A stretch of 64,000 bases of DNA from Ectocarpus siliculosus (Eukaryota; Sar; Phaeophyceae; Ectocarpales; Ectocarpaceae), in NCBI GenBank assembly GCA_000310025.1, contig FN649728.1, positions 4,269,376-4,333,375 on the forward strand, written 5' to 3'. A program made the position numbers and the translations under genes. Below are positions 53,001 through 64,000 of the stretch, piece after piece. The notes beneath the pieces were generated by a model. The model saw nothing but the letters and a program-made list of their open reading frames with translations, was not told the DNA's origin and did no database searches. Every line of letters starts with the position of its first letter. The stretch's first letter is position 1.

Positions 53001-56000
53001 AGGGGGGGGGCAAAAGAGATTGATGTAGAACGTCAGGGAGAAAGGGTCACAGCGAGCAGAAAGAACCATGGTGCATTCCTCTGTGCGGGGTATGCACCAA
53101 GACATTCTATGATAACAAACACGGCTAGTTTACAGCAGAAGAATCGTCACCACAATCTACAGCATGGAATCCATCACAGCTGCGCCTGTTGTTCACTGAA
53201 AGTTGAAGTATGCCGCGAAGGCATAATACGTAATATGGGCACTATACCTTGATCGTTCCGCGCCGGCGCGCCTCCAGTGCCGCAATCCTTTTGGCTCTGC
53301 GTCTCTCCCCTCGCTTCCTAACCTGTGTATTTCGGTGACAGAAAAGAAAAGGCGCATCCCGCGCAACGTCCATTGGCCCCAAACGAAGCTTCGCGTATGA
53401 GCCAACCGCAAAGACATTGCTAATGGTTTGCAAGCGCGTCGGTTCGGAGCCAGATGTAGGTTGCTGCCACCATACCTGGCGGGATATCTCCCTGGCTTGC
53501 TTGTTAGTTATTTCTGGACTACGACATTCGGAGTCCTGTGCTTGTTGGATATGTCACCTCCTCTGTGTCCGCAGCTCTAGACTATATTTTTTTGAACGCC
53601 ACACCATTTCGTCCATTCTTGACTGACCGCCCCTGCAGAGCGTCTTTCATTGGGGTTACAATTCAACATGCTCTGGCTTCCTTGCGGGCACCTGGTCTTG
53701 AATCTTGGTCGCTGCGGAGTTTCTTCGAATGCCCTCTCGAACGCGTCCCGCCCGTAACCTACCCGTCCTGCCTCTGGCTGCAATCTGGATGCGGACCGCG
53801 CACCGCGTCGCCAAGGTGAATCGAAACTGCCTGTCGTGCGTGTGTGTGTGGCATAGAGATACGCAGGTGGTTCGAAAATTGCTCATGCACACGGCAGTAG
53901 CGGTGGTGATTGTGATTATGGCCACACTTCTACTTGGTGTGCCGATAGTGATGTTGGTGATCGTGCCGTAGCGAGGGACTGAAAGAGAACCAGTCCGTCA
54001 GAACACGGTAATTCAAACGATAAACACGCGTATTTTCCTGATCTTCCTCGGCGACCCAAATATGGCAATTCCTTGGTGCTTCCAGAAATTTTGGTATTTT
54101 CAGCCAGAATGAAAGGGTACACACGAGACCCAGCTGACCCCCTCCATCCCTTCGATTGTGGTAGCCCCTCTACCCCTTCCTATTACGTGACTGTGTGGTT
54201 ATCCGGAAACATGTCATCGTCGTTGCCTAGCTGTCGCATTCTCGCTAGCCTCGCAATCTACACGCGTCTGCGTCCCTCCCATCTTCTCTTCGCCTCCCCC
54301 CTAGAGTTGTTATCTTGCCTGCGCCCCAAGAACCCAAGAACAACCCTCTGGAGCGTCGAAGCGGCTGCTGCCTCTTCCGCCCTCCTCTCCAGTCGCACTC
54401 TCCTCCTCCACTCACCCAAAGCCTGACGATGACCACGCGACACACGGAACGGTGGTTGTTCGTCCTGCCTCTTGCCTCACATCTGCCCTTGGGCTTTGTT
54501 GGCGGGCGTTTAGCCAAAGAGTATTGGAAGAGGCACATTAACGACCCCTCACCAAGGTTCACTGACGTCACGTCAGCGTCCAGTACCTACATGCCCCACC
54601 AGCTCTCACTATCAAAAGGCGCCATCGCAGCATGACACTACGAGCTCCATGGTACTCGATGTGGGTCTCAGAACTTTTCTCGCCTTTAACGTCAACCTAC
54701 GCCCCCACACGTCCAGGAGACGCCGAGCCTGCGCCGCGCCCCTCCGCTTCAAATATGCTCGGACAAGATCCCTTGGCAAAAAACAGGTGCGGACAATACC
54801 ATTAGCAGCCGACATCAATTTGTCAACGACATTCGGCAGGATGTCAAGATCCAGACATACTGTAGCCTTGAGTCCATGCGGCGCTGCCTGTGGTAAGAAT
54901 GCCGCATGCTACGGCTGGCTGGACCCGCACCCACAAGAGAGGCGAGCCGCTGGGCCGAAGGTAACATTGTCTTTCTGTTGACTTCAACGATAGGAGAGTC
55001 CCGAAACAAATCGTTGTCAGCCGTGCGAAATGTCAGCCGTGCGAAATGTCAGCCGTGCGAAACGATGTTTGTTTGAAGCCCACACTATTGTTCACCCTTG
55101 GCGTCCAAGTTTATTCAACCATCGTCACCTGTTCGCCATGTATTCGCGGTAGCGTGTCCATGTCCCCATGGCCTTGTCGAGCGATCGCCGTTCCCACCTG
55201 CGCAGCCATACGTGATTTCGCGAAAAAGCCCGTATCGAGTTGGCTCACGCTACCATTGGAGGTACTCCATATAACGAAACCTTCAGATGACCCCCAGCAG
55301 AATGTCCAACTTTCCGGTGCTGTTCTGGCGCAAGGGCGATAGCCATCACAACAGCGATATGTCGAAGAAACGCCAGACCAACAAGACACGTGTGAGAATA
55401 GCTGGTAGTCACTGACCTAAAAGTGAGTTCCGCAATCTTTTCTGAGCCCCACTTGCAGCACGATACCCTAGCCCTGCGGGACATCCGGGCTCCGACCGTC
55501 TCCTGCACCCAAGCCACGTCCGCTCGTACCCTCGCATTGAGATCCAGCAGCCCGCACTGATGTTGTATGCGGAGGGGTTCCGTGATTTCGTACCCGCCAC
55601 AGGTGTTTGAGGCAAATGCCCGACATGACGTTCACGAATAAAGAGGTTCAAGGGTGCACATTCTCTCCTTGTCAACCACGTGTGAACGACTTTGCCGACG
55701 AGTTCTCGTCAAAAGCACTGATCGGTGCCAGTGTGGACATGTATCGACCTCATCGTGCCCATCACTATATATTGCGAGCACCTACACCTTCGCTGAAACA
55801 CGCAGTCCCCACCTGGATTACTTCCAAGGCATTCATTCTCTGACAGACCCATCGAGGCAAAACCTCAGGCAAAATCATAGAGGAGGGAAAATAGACCATG
55901 GAGTACATGTTTACGCAAAGTTGTCACCGTCTGATCACTCTGAAAAGGAAAGGAACCGTGTTCGAAAGGTTTTGCTCCCAGCGCGCTAGACGAAGCAGCA

Positions 56001-58846
56001 CACATGTTAGCACCTCGGTGACTTCCAGCTGGTGACGAAGTTGCTCCACCGCCTTCCAGGACTTCTCACCACCTCCCGAAAGCGCACTTCGTCGAAGCAC
56101 GGATGGTGTCTCTCGGCCACCGAACCGGTCGTACTCATCCCGCGTTGAGGCGCTTCTCGAAACCAGCGGGAAATTCAACGGGGTAGGCGTGTGAGGCGAG
56201 AGAACGCAAAGAAGCTGCGCGAGACCAATTTCGCACGAGAAAGAATCATGCAGCGTTTTGCAACAGGATGGACGTACCACAGGAACGGTTCAATGCAACA
56301 TGCAGCAGTGGTTTCAACACAGCCCTTGATGTCCTTACCGGCTCACGCTTGAAGTCTTAAGCTTAGGAAGGGAACATCGCGATGGGGTGTCCACGGCACT
56401 GGCCTCAAATGTCTCTGCTTGGTGCCGCTGACCCTCTGCGAAAGAACTGGATTTTCTCAATCGGGATCGTTCATTGTCGCCGGCCCTGTATGCCACCCCT
56501 TGCTGCTCCTTTTCCGCGCCTGTGTCTCCCTTCTCACCCCGTTTACTTCGCTTCTTTCGGCAGTGGTTGTCGCCCTCGGCATCGGACGTGACTCCTCCTC
56601 CTCTTCCTTCATCTCCTGCTCGTTTCCTGAATGAAGCGGCAGCAACTGAATTTCGCCAAGTATCATCCTGTTTGGGGTGCAACAGGGTGTCTTCGGCGCT
56701 GTGTGCGCGCCCCTGGGTTCCCAGCCAGGACCTTCCGTTCTCACGAGGACCAGAGAGATCGTGGCTCGGGATTGGAATTCCTCCCGTGGTATGTGCCTCT
56801 CGTTGCTTTGCTACAGTTGCCAAGGAACGGTTCACAGGTTCTTCCGAGAGGTCTGGAGCAACTGGACCATCCATTTGCCCTTTCGCCGGCAAAAGCAACG
56901 AGAATAAGTTGGTCATTGTATGGGCTGATCCGAGGTGACTGGCCATAGCATTGATCCGCTCTTCCGCCGCGAGAACGACAATCAGACGCTGTCGATCCAC
57001 AACCCGTTTTTCTCCATCGCTGCTGTAGGGACGGTTGCGCGTCGGTTGTTTGAGACAGATACTTTCGTCATCGTCCGGAAGAACGTGGTTGCTTTCGTCA
57101 ACATCAAGGCCAACGCCACCTTGGGGAGACGCCGCCCCCCCGCTTGATGGAGTGGCGTCGAAACGTTTTGTGTCAGGAGACGAACATCTAGCATCGACGG
57201 CCATACATCGGCTCTCAGGGTTCCTGTCTTTTCTAGTCCCTGCTGACTTCGCGCAGCCTTCGGCGGAGTCTGGAGATAGAGCAACTGCTCTGCTTAGCCT
57301 TAGTGCCGTCTCTGTGTCTAGGTCGCCGTGAGTGTCTCCACGCGCAACGAGTGAATCAACTGCAGCACGTGCCGCTCTCTCGGGCAGAAGCCCTTCCACA
57401 TTCCCCAACGCGTATTTCAGGTTCGTCCTCAAAAGACGAGCGTCGTGGCTCGCCAAATTTAGTGCTGCACGCAGGTGCTGTCGTAGGTGGTATGGGGAAC
57501 GTTGTCGTGCGACAGGGAAGCGACGAGTTACTTCAGAGCATTCTCGTACGTTGGATTAAAAACGGATAACGTACATCTCTAAAACAAGCCTTCGAGGTCA
57601 AAGAAACCTCTCCTCAGTCTCGCTGTAGTGAAAGGTATGAACGATGCACTGTGCTGCGACACCGAAAATCGTGTTTACCTTCGTTTCTGAAAGGGAGAAG
57701 CCCATGTGAAGCGGTAGTGCCCGTATCGACTTGTTTCCGGTCTGTCGATTGTTCCGGATCGCAGAAGACAGCCGTACAGGGGTAGGCCCTATGTCCGACG
57801 GAGATGGCGAAATACTCCTGGATGTCCTTCTCCGCTTTCTTCGGGGCTTGCCCCTCACCGTATTTAGCAAACGTCGACCTCCAGTCTTCCTGGTACTTTC
57901 TGTCGTCATCTTCAAGCTCGAATCGAACGCCGTATCGCTGACTCTACCGGTATCGGACGCCTGTGGTGAGAAAGATGGCAACGTGTTGCCAACCAGATGT
58001 ATGTGCTAGAATAATTTCTTGTAAACGTCGAAAGTTGATCGTTGTCTTTTTCCACACACGCTGGACACAATGTACGGAAGGAGACTTGTAAATTGAACGC
58101 ATGAGCCCTGGCGTTATGTGCTTGGTCTTTGATGCCTCCAGGTTATTGCCCTCTCTGCGAACCCTCCTCAAGGCGTTGCTGCGCACATCGACTACAGCAC
58201 GGCACGATTACTACTCTCAATACTGAGAGACATCGAACCACGTATGTAGCACATTCAAACCATACTTCGCCCTCTTGGAGTGTCGTGCTCACCGCATGGT
58301 TTTAGACGCCAATACCCTAGATTGGGATGAGAGGTGTCCAGACTCACCTCGCACAGAACACCACTGCTATCCTACACGTACCTACATACGATTTGTGTAT
58401 GACGGTTCAACGTTCCGCAACCCTCGCCTCTACGTACGGTGCAAATGCTGAGGTGCGGCGTCCAGAGCTTTGCATCTCCACCGCTCTACCTGCGTGGGCG
58501 CATTTTGGTGGCAATTTATCCCTCTGTCCCACTACGGTACACGGTATCAAAGCATCTGTTATCTACAACAGTACAGCCAATGTACCCTTACGTATGAAGC
58601 TATATGTCGCTGCCGTTGAACGCGGAAGGTATGTTGCATGAGCTCCTCGATATCCAGCGCCAGGAGCTTATTCACATCGGATTGATCGACCACAGCAGTA
58701 GTAGCATCGTGGTGAAAGTCGCTGTCAGTCTCCGGCACGTTCGGCAAGGTTCCGCTGTCATTCCACGATGGTAGTCCCGAGTGGTCTGCATCCAGACTGC
58801 GAAGCAATAATAAGCTTCGCACGTTGTCGGGATCGAGAAGCTTCAT
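38286..58846 (-). CDS. giant IQ-motif / coiled-coil / triple-WW protein (33 exons)
   Basis: Function unknown. Exons: 58846-58622, 57943-57679, 57542-56339, 56155-56014, 55556-55417, 54887-54861, 54771-54711, 54422-54264, 53826-53692, 53322-53248, 52965-52804, 52339-52142, 51589-51149, 50779-50393, 49895-49673, 49527-49146, 49076-48966, 48552-48454, 48145-48022, 47227-47102, 46794-46714, 45611-45540, 45216-45022, 44729-44523, 43789-43703, 42215-42138, 41617-41558, 41119-41009, 40704-40489, 39899-39752, 39541-39417, 39005-38793, 38456-38286; 6450 nt, 2149 aa, in phase throughout. Residues 1-560 are disordered. About 12 IQ motifs occupy 660-1300 (IQKCARGFIGRRK, IQTTWRGMLGRRK, IQRIARGRAARER, IQAIGRGRAARTV), a known calmodulin or myosin-light-chain binding unit. 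A Glu/Lys/Arg-rich coiled coil spans 1500-1980, and three WW domains lie at about 2002-2149. Exon 1 ends in a weak donor (GTTCAA), and exons 2 and 4 have alternative acceptors, so the N-terminus is tentative. The join near 48 kb rests on phase; two adjacent genes remain possible. Confidence 0.86.
40967..41008. repeat. (CA)n microsatellite at a splice donor
   Basis: About 20 CA units with one CATA interruption. On the minus strand it reads (GT)n and begins immediately after the exon ending at 41009, so the 5' splice site of that exon is the first GT of the repeat. Confidence 0.9.
42770..42842. repeat. 30-bp-arm foldback element
   Basis: Arms at 42770-42799 and 42813-42842 are inverted copies matching at 29 of 30 positions (CCCTATCAATTGTCCCCTCG and its complement form the core). 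The 13-bp spacer holds a second direct copy of CGAGGGGACA. It lies in the intron between the IQ/WW exons at 43703-43789 and 42138-42215. Confidence 0.9.
55015..55062. repeat. 16-bp unit repeated three times
   Basis: Three perfect head-to-tail copies of TGTCAGCCGTGCGAAA in an intron of the IQ/WW gene. Confidence 0.95.
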
Positions 58847-59526
58847 TGCATAAGGGTGTTGAGCTGACCTCTCGGGCAGGTGCTGTACGTGGTACATATC
58901 GCATGCTTGCCTGTCACCGTAGGTTGTTGCTGGTGTGCCAATATTGCGCGGCTTCGATGTTGCTTCCGCCTCAGAATCGGTCAGCCGGCACGCCGGCACC
59001 AGGCAGAAGCACCATCCCCAGAGAGAAGGTTAGGTTCCGCGAAAACGGTTCCCAACCGGGCTCTATTGCCCCGCAATTCGTAATTGCACCGCACATGGCT
59101 CAATTACGCCGCACCGCGGCACCGCAAACCGCAAACTCGAATCTATGCGGGTTGGACGCGGACCGCTGCAATTGGCAGGAGTGTTGTCCACGGATCGGAA
59201 GCCGCCTACTCGAAGAAGGGTGATCCACACCGTCTCCCTCGCTACAAAGTGCATACCCTTGCTAGACACCGGTGCCGCCTTTCCAACTCTTCCAGTATCT
59301 TTGATCTCGCGGTGGCGGCGGGTACATGCGTGACGGGGGAGCGACGGGAGAGCCCAAGTGATTCAAGGTATTTCGTTAGAGAAAGATCGGGGTTTAGGGG
59401 ACCTTGTAAATTGTATTTGTAATGTGCATGAGCGTCGATGATGACTTGATTATGTTTCTCTCCAACGACTGTCCGTGGCAAACTCTGTTGGTACTGGTTC
59501 GACCGCACTCCGTGCCAGCAGGAAGA
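58847..59526. promoter_or_regulatory. putative bidirectional promoter of BBS2 and the IQ/WW gene
   Basis: Only 680 bp separate the two inferred start codons. No TATA box or named element is evident. A CCGCA/CCGCAC-rich patch occurs at 59065-59130. The proposal rests on gene geometry, and the left boundary depends on the tentative first exon of the IQ/WW gene. Confidence 0.4.
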
Positions 59527-62500
59527 ATGAAGATCGCTGCAGCGTTCACCTTCCATCTCAACCACCCAGTCAAGACAGGCTTGGTTTGCGTTGGCAAATG
59601 TGAGTCCAGCTTTTGTAGGTATTTGTTCACCAATATGCACGCGGATACGATGCAAGGCGTTTGGGCCACGGAACGACGCGGTGACGAAAAACTCACCTCT
59701 ACGGCTTGTCCGGCGGAGTGCTCAGCGGCCCGTCGTCAGCAGTCGCACGCCGAAGGTGCAACATCCGGCTATCCTCCACACCCACGATCTAGGACTTACT
59801 TGCAGCCCCGTGATTTTGATTGCCTTGGCCTTTGTGTGCGGATAACTGCACGTACAAAGAGATACAACGGATCGGTATTCGCCAAACTAACCCGGCCTTA
59901 CTGAACACCACAGATGATGGGAAACGGCCGTCGCTTACGTGTGCCACGTCTGCGGGAAAGATTCTCGTGCACTGCCCGACCTCTCAACGAGGCTTTTTTC
60001 CAAGTGATGCCGGCGCTGAAACAAACGGTGATACCCCCACGCAAACGTTAAGCGCCATGGCGTATCAGGCCGGAGATAAAGAGTCCGGCGGAGACACGCG
60101 TTTCCTCAACATGAACCGTGAGGTATACAAGCCTACAAGTGTACTTACTGTAGCACCGCTTCCCACCTTCATCCATAAAACACCTTTAGTGCGCGCCTTT
60201 CTGCGACCCCTTGGGTTACGTTGGTCTCTACAACTTTTAGGCTTCTAGAAGTCGTGCATGCAAGACGAACAGCCTGTTTCTGTCGACGTTCCGTTGTGGA
60301 ATGTGTGTAGCATTTTCGGGCACCTCTAGTGCAGTGTTTTCAAGGGCACATGCAAATTGTTTATGGCGGTCTTCTTCTCGTTCGCAAATTTATCTGCGGC
60401 GAAGGCAAGACATTCGTGGATCTAGCTTACGAATCTTACTGCAACGCAACGGCAAAACGCACAATCCGCCTGTCAGGTTACTGGCCTTGCAGCGGGGCGC
60501 CTGGAAGAGTCCGCCGGCAGGGACATGCTGTTGGTAGGCTCACAGACAAACCTTCTAGCACACGACGTGGAGAACAACGCAGACATCTACTACAAGGTAA
60601 CATGGAGAAATCGGACAAGCTGTGACATATAAAGTTTTTCCGTGAATCTACCGACCCGTGATGCCGTCGTTTGTAGGAACTTTCCAGTGAGGGATTAACC
60701 CCCCTACCAAATCTCGTACCACGCGCCGTACCCTGACTCGAACTTTGCGCCAATAGTAGGTCGGGACTTACCAGTGGCAACAAGAGCCCACGAGAGTACT
60801 CCGCGCCACCAAATCCCTTGGCAATGCAACAACGACCTTTCGCAACGTGAACAAGTGCTGAGCGACGTCCTCAAACGCATCGTCGATGCAACTGTGTAAT
60901 ACGAAATCAGGATGTAGCCGATGGAGTGAGCGCGGTGCTGCTTGGGTGCCTGCCTCCCTCACAGCAACCACTGGCCCTGGTTGGTGGCAACTGCTCAGTA
61001 CAAGGTTTTGACGCCACGGGCACGGAGAGGTACTATAATATATATTATGTTCTGCTCTTGCTACTGAAGGCACGACGCCGCGCTTATCTACATCGTCTAG
61101 CTATTATTCGTGTCATACGAAGTACCATGCGGTATCCAACATACATGTTTGGGGCGGCCCCCTCTAGTCGTGGCGGTGAATTTTTCCCATCGACATGCTT
61201 CTTTTATTTGGGGCAGTGGGCAGCTAACATATCAAGTTACATGCTTTCAGCAATTTACCTTCACCGACGCCAGCAGCTAAAAGGCTTGCCCCCGATTCAT
61301 TCAGGTTCTGGACGGTTACCGGTGACAAAGTTTCTTCGATGACGATGGTGGACGCTAACGGGGATGGGCAACGAAAGCTTCTTGTCGGAAGCGATGACTT
61401 CGAGGTACGTGCCGTGACACCAATACTCTTCCTTTCGCACTTACCCCAAACTATCCATTGCGTGTTGCCGGGGGTTTAGAGACTGGAAGCAATACAAATC
61501 CTTGGTCGAGCTCTACATACATCGAACATCTTCCAATTGAAGGAGAGGTTGTTTGCCACCTTCGTTTTTCATACATGTCAGCCATATTGGTACATAGTAG
61601 GGCTGGAGTTTCTGCCCAGGAGATTCATGTTCGTTCTGCAAGAAAAACAGCTAACATTACAGCATCCAACGCAAAAACTCTTCATATAGGAGGAAACTGA
61701 CCAATCGCAACCTGGACTACTACCAGCAGAGTACGCCTTACCGCTTTTCCAGCCTTACCTGACAACGCACAAGAACTCCAGGCCATTGCACAGCCGGGGT
61801 GATCAGCTTGGATATTTCCTAAACAGTCTGTTCTTCTTCATAAGTAGATATGCGACTTGCACCCGAACACCCACACCAATGAATGCATCGAGCTCTACCG
61901 CGGCTCCTACTGATAAAAAAACCATTCAGGTGCGAGTGTTCCGCCGAGAGGAAGTGCTGAGTGAAATCACTGAGGCGGAGAGGGTGACCCACCTCCAATC
62001 CTTGGACGAACGAAGACGGGGGTTGGAGACGACGGGCGAGAAGCCGGAGAACACTATGTGGGCCTACGGGTTGGCGAACGGTGCGGGAAAAACTTTGCCA
62101 CATCTCGAGATAGATCTATAGGACCCGACGGCGACGGTTATTGTAGGAAACACTCTGCGTAGCTGGTCTGATGGCCGACTGTTGATGTCCACGCGCCCCG
62201 CTCACACAACACATAGGCCACAAAAAGTACGAGAGTGTGATATGTCAGAAGTTATATCCTATGCACACTCTGCGCATCAGTGGTGGACGCCTGGTCGCTT
62301 CGAGAAATCTGGTTTAACCTGGGCAAGGGTCATGAAGCAATGCAATAGATCACGTGACGTATTTCAGGGGTTGAGGTATTGGCTATGTGGGACGTTGAAG
62401 CTGGACAATGGAAGTTCAGTTGCGGTGATGCGAAGGAGTCCAGTCTATTGAGTATGCATGTAACGAACCTCCCCCGACTGTTAGACTCCTAATCTGACGG

Positions 62501-64000
62501 GTTTTCATCCAAGCCAGGTACCGTCGGCTTGTACAACAAGAGCAGGCGTGTTTGGAGAGTCAAGAACAAGAACCAGGTGAAAGAGGGGAGGTGGTGCTAC
62601 ATGTAAGCTGGTCTACCCCCCGGGGCGAGGCGACCAGAACGTGGATTCAGGGCAGTAGCAATCAGTGGGGCATCCAAGATAGCAAGTATTGTTTTTGTTT
62701 TCTAGATCTGCTCGCCGGCAAGAGACTCAAACCGGAGGCGCGGGTCGATGTTCTTGCATGTGAGGGACGGACTGCAGGGGGCGAAATCCCATCGGGGGGC
62801 GCTTAGGCCTGAATGAAAACGAGAAGGGAGCACATTATGAAAGACTATAGCGGTGATTTCATGCACAGGTGACGGCACTAGCGATATTTGACATCGATGG
62901 AGATGGAACGGCGGAAGTGGTCACAGGGTGGAGCAACGGTGCCATCATGGCTCGGAAGGCATCAAACGGAGAGGTGCGACGCGTGCAATCATGCACGCCG
63001 AAGTGCACAGTCGGTGATCTTCACAGTGTGTCGTGCTGTAGATCATTTCGAGCCCACGCTGCTGCGAAGCGCATTAAAACCAAACTTGTTTCTCCCCTAA
63101 ATATTTTCACCCCAAAGAGTCACCGGTCTTGCTCTGAAGGGGTTGACCTTGAGCAATTCGCGTTACACAGAGAGAAAGGGAGGCAGAAGCGATATTTACC
63201 AGGATCATTTTCGCCACGATCAAGTCAGCCTTCCATAGTTCTCAAATATCATCCTCCACCCACTCCCCATGCTACGAACATCACATTCACGCGAAATCAC
63301 GACACCTCATTTCGGGGGGTAGGTATTGAGCGGCGAACCTTCCAATTTTTTCCTCGATCTAACCCGCGTGGTCCACCCACAACCCTCACCATGACCCTCA
63401 TCACCGGTAACATCAATCAGCTGGTGTACAAAGACACCATGGCCTCGCCAATAGCTGCCATCGTTGTGGCGGATTATCGAATGAGCGGAGCCGACGAGTT
63501 GCTCGTTGTCAGCACCAGCGGCGAGGTCCGTGGATACATTCCCACCGTCCCTTCGTCTTCGGGAGATGGCTTAGAGCGGTTATCGAGCAACACGCGGATA
63601 CAAAAGGTGAGGTTGGACAAGCGGTCTAGTGACAGAATTAACCAACGGGGGGTCAGTAGGGGGATAGGGGGCGCAGTCGCCAGGGGGGTCTCTTCGCCAA
63701 AGGGTGCACAGTTTAGGCCTCTCCGAGTGCTTCATTTTTCCAACCTGACGCTCAACAGCAAAGGACAACCACGACAATCGAAAATGGCGGTCTACGGCCA
63801 TACCGTAGTGGCTGTGCCCTTATCCTGCCATGACCTTCCTCGCGAAAATATCCCGACCCGCCTGCAGGGGTTTTCTGGGAACAGAGCGCCACGGGGCGCC
63901 GAGAGGCAATACATGTGTGACTTTGACGAACCTCTCGAAACTTTCTTGAAAATAATGTCCGCCTGCAGTATGAACGACCCTGCCTTGACCACTTCTACAC
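59527..64000 (+). CDS. BBS2: BBSome subunit BBS2, N-terminal half, cut by window edge
   Basis: BBS2 is a core subunit of the BBSome, the coat-like complex that moves membrane proteins in and out of cilia. Exons: 59527-59599, 59914-60122, 60477-60596, 60911-61029, 61305-61404, 61930-62080, 62518-62576, 62869-62973, 63421-63606, giving 374 aa in phase. The rest of the roughly 720-aa protein lies beyond the window, and the intron opening at 63607 has no further exon here. The segments follow the family's N-terminal beta-propeller: [92 protein letters not shown] and a final blade ending GEVRGYIP. The chosen ATG aligns with other BBS2 starts; two in-frame ATGs at 59422 and 59428 could add about 35 residues. 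Exon 2 has a low-complexity insert. The giant IQ/WW gene starts 680 bp away on the opposite strand. Confidence 0.96.

Noticed and set aside
56335-57456. Treating the 373-codon minus frame as a stand-alone gene
   Set aside because: Its apparent first codon is TTG, the frame stays open upstream, and both ends carry splice sites in phase with neighbours, so it is an internal exon (57542-56339).
62577-62603. Extension of BBS2 exon 7 to WCYM followed by GTAAGC
   Set aside because: It would leave two bases and break phase with exon 8, whereas the donor after KNKNQ (GTGAAA) keeps phase and family length.

Overview
The window is nuclear DNA from an intron-rich eukaryote. GT-AG introns of a few hundred bases to several kilobases are everywhere, and the four well-supported genes are all multi-exon. 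UDP-sugar pyrophosphorylase, the BBSome subunit BBS2 and the nucleolar factor EBP2 occur together, and genes are packed on alternating strands at moderate GC. This fits a photosynthetic stramenopile with a flagellated stage, most likely a brown alga, but no diagnostic gene proves it.

Layout. Positions 1-12280 are mostly non-genic: direct repeats, short-motif arrays and at most one or two weak exon candidates near 2-3 kb. At 12281-13575 (minus) lies an ankyrin-repeat gene broken by a one-base frameshift. Positions 13576-16424 hold inverted repeats and no convincing gene. The minus-strand USP gene fills 16425-29702 with 16 exons and 626 aa. Its 4.8-kb intron 12 carries a tandem repeat and a 100-N assembly gap, which looks like a failed merge of overlapping contigs. 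EBP2 follows on the plus strand at 31441-37345 (8 exons, 331 aa), divergent from USP. A giant minus-strand gene of 33 exons and 2149 aa covers 38286-58846. It encodes about a dozen IQ motifs, a long coiled coil and three C-terminal WW domains. BBS2 starts head-to-head with it at 59527 and runs off the right edge.

Gene models were built by joining exons whose reading phases agree across every junction, with total coding length divisible by three. USP makes UDP-sugars for cell-wall and storage polysaccharide synthesis. EBP2 serves 60S ribosome assembly. BBS2 belongs to the ciliary BBSome. The IQ/WW protein has no assigned function, but its shape (calmodulin-binding motifs plus coiled coil plus WW) and its 680-bp divergent spacing from BBS2 make a cytoskeletal or flagellar scaffold the best guess. 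I found no RNA genes, CRISPR array or intact transposon, and nothing that amounts to a demonstrable new system.
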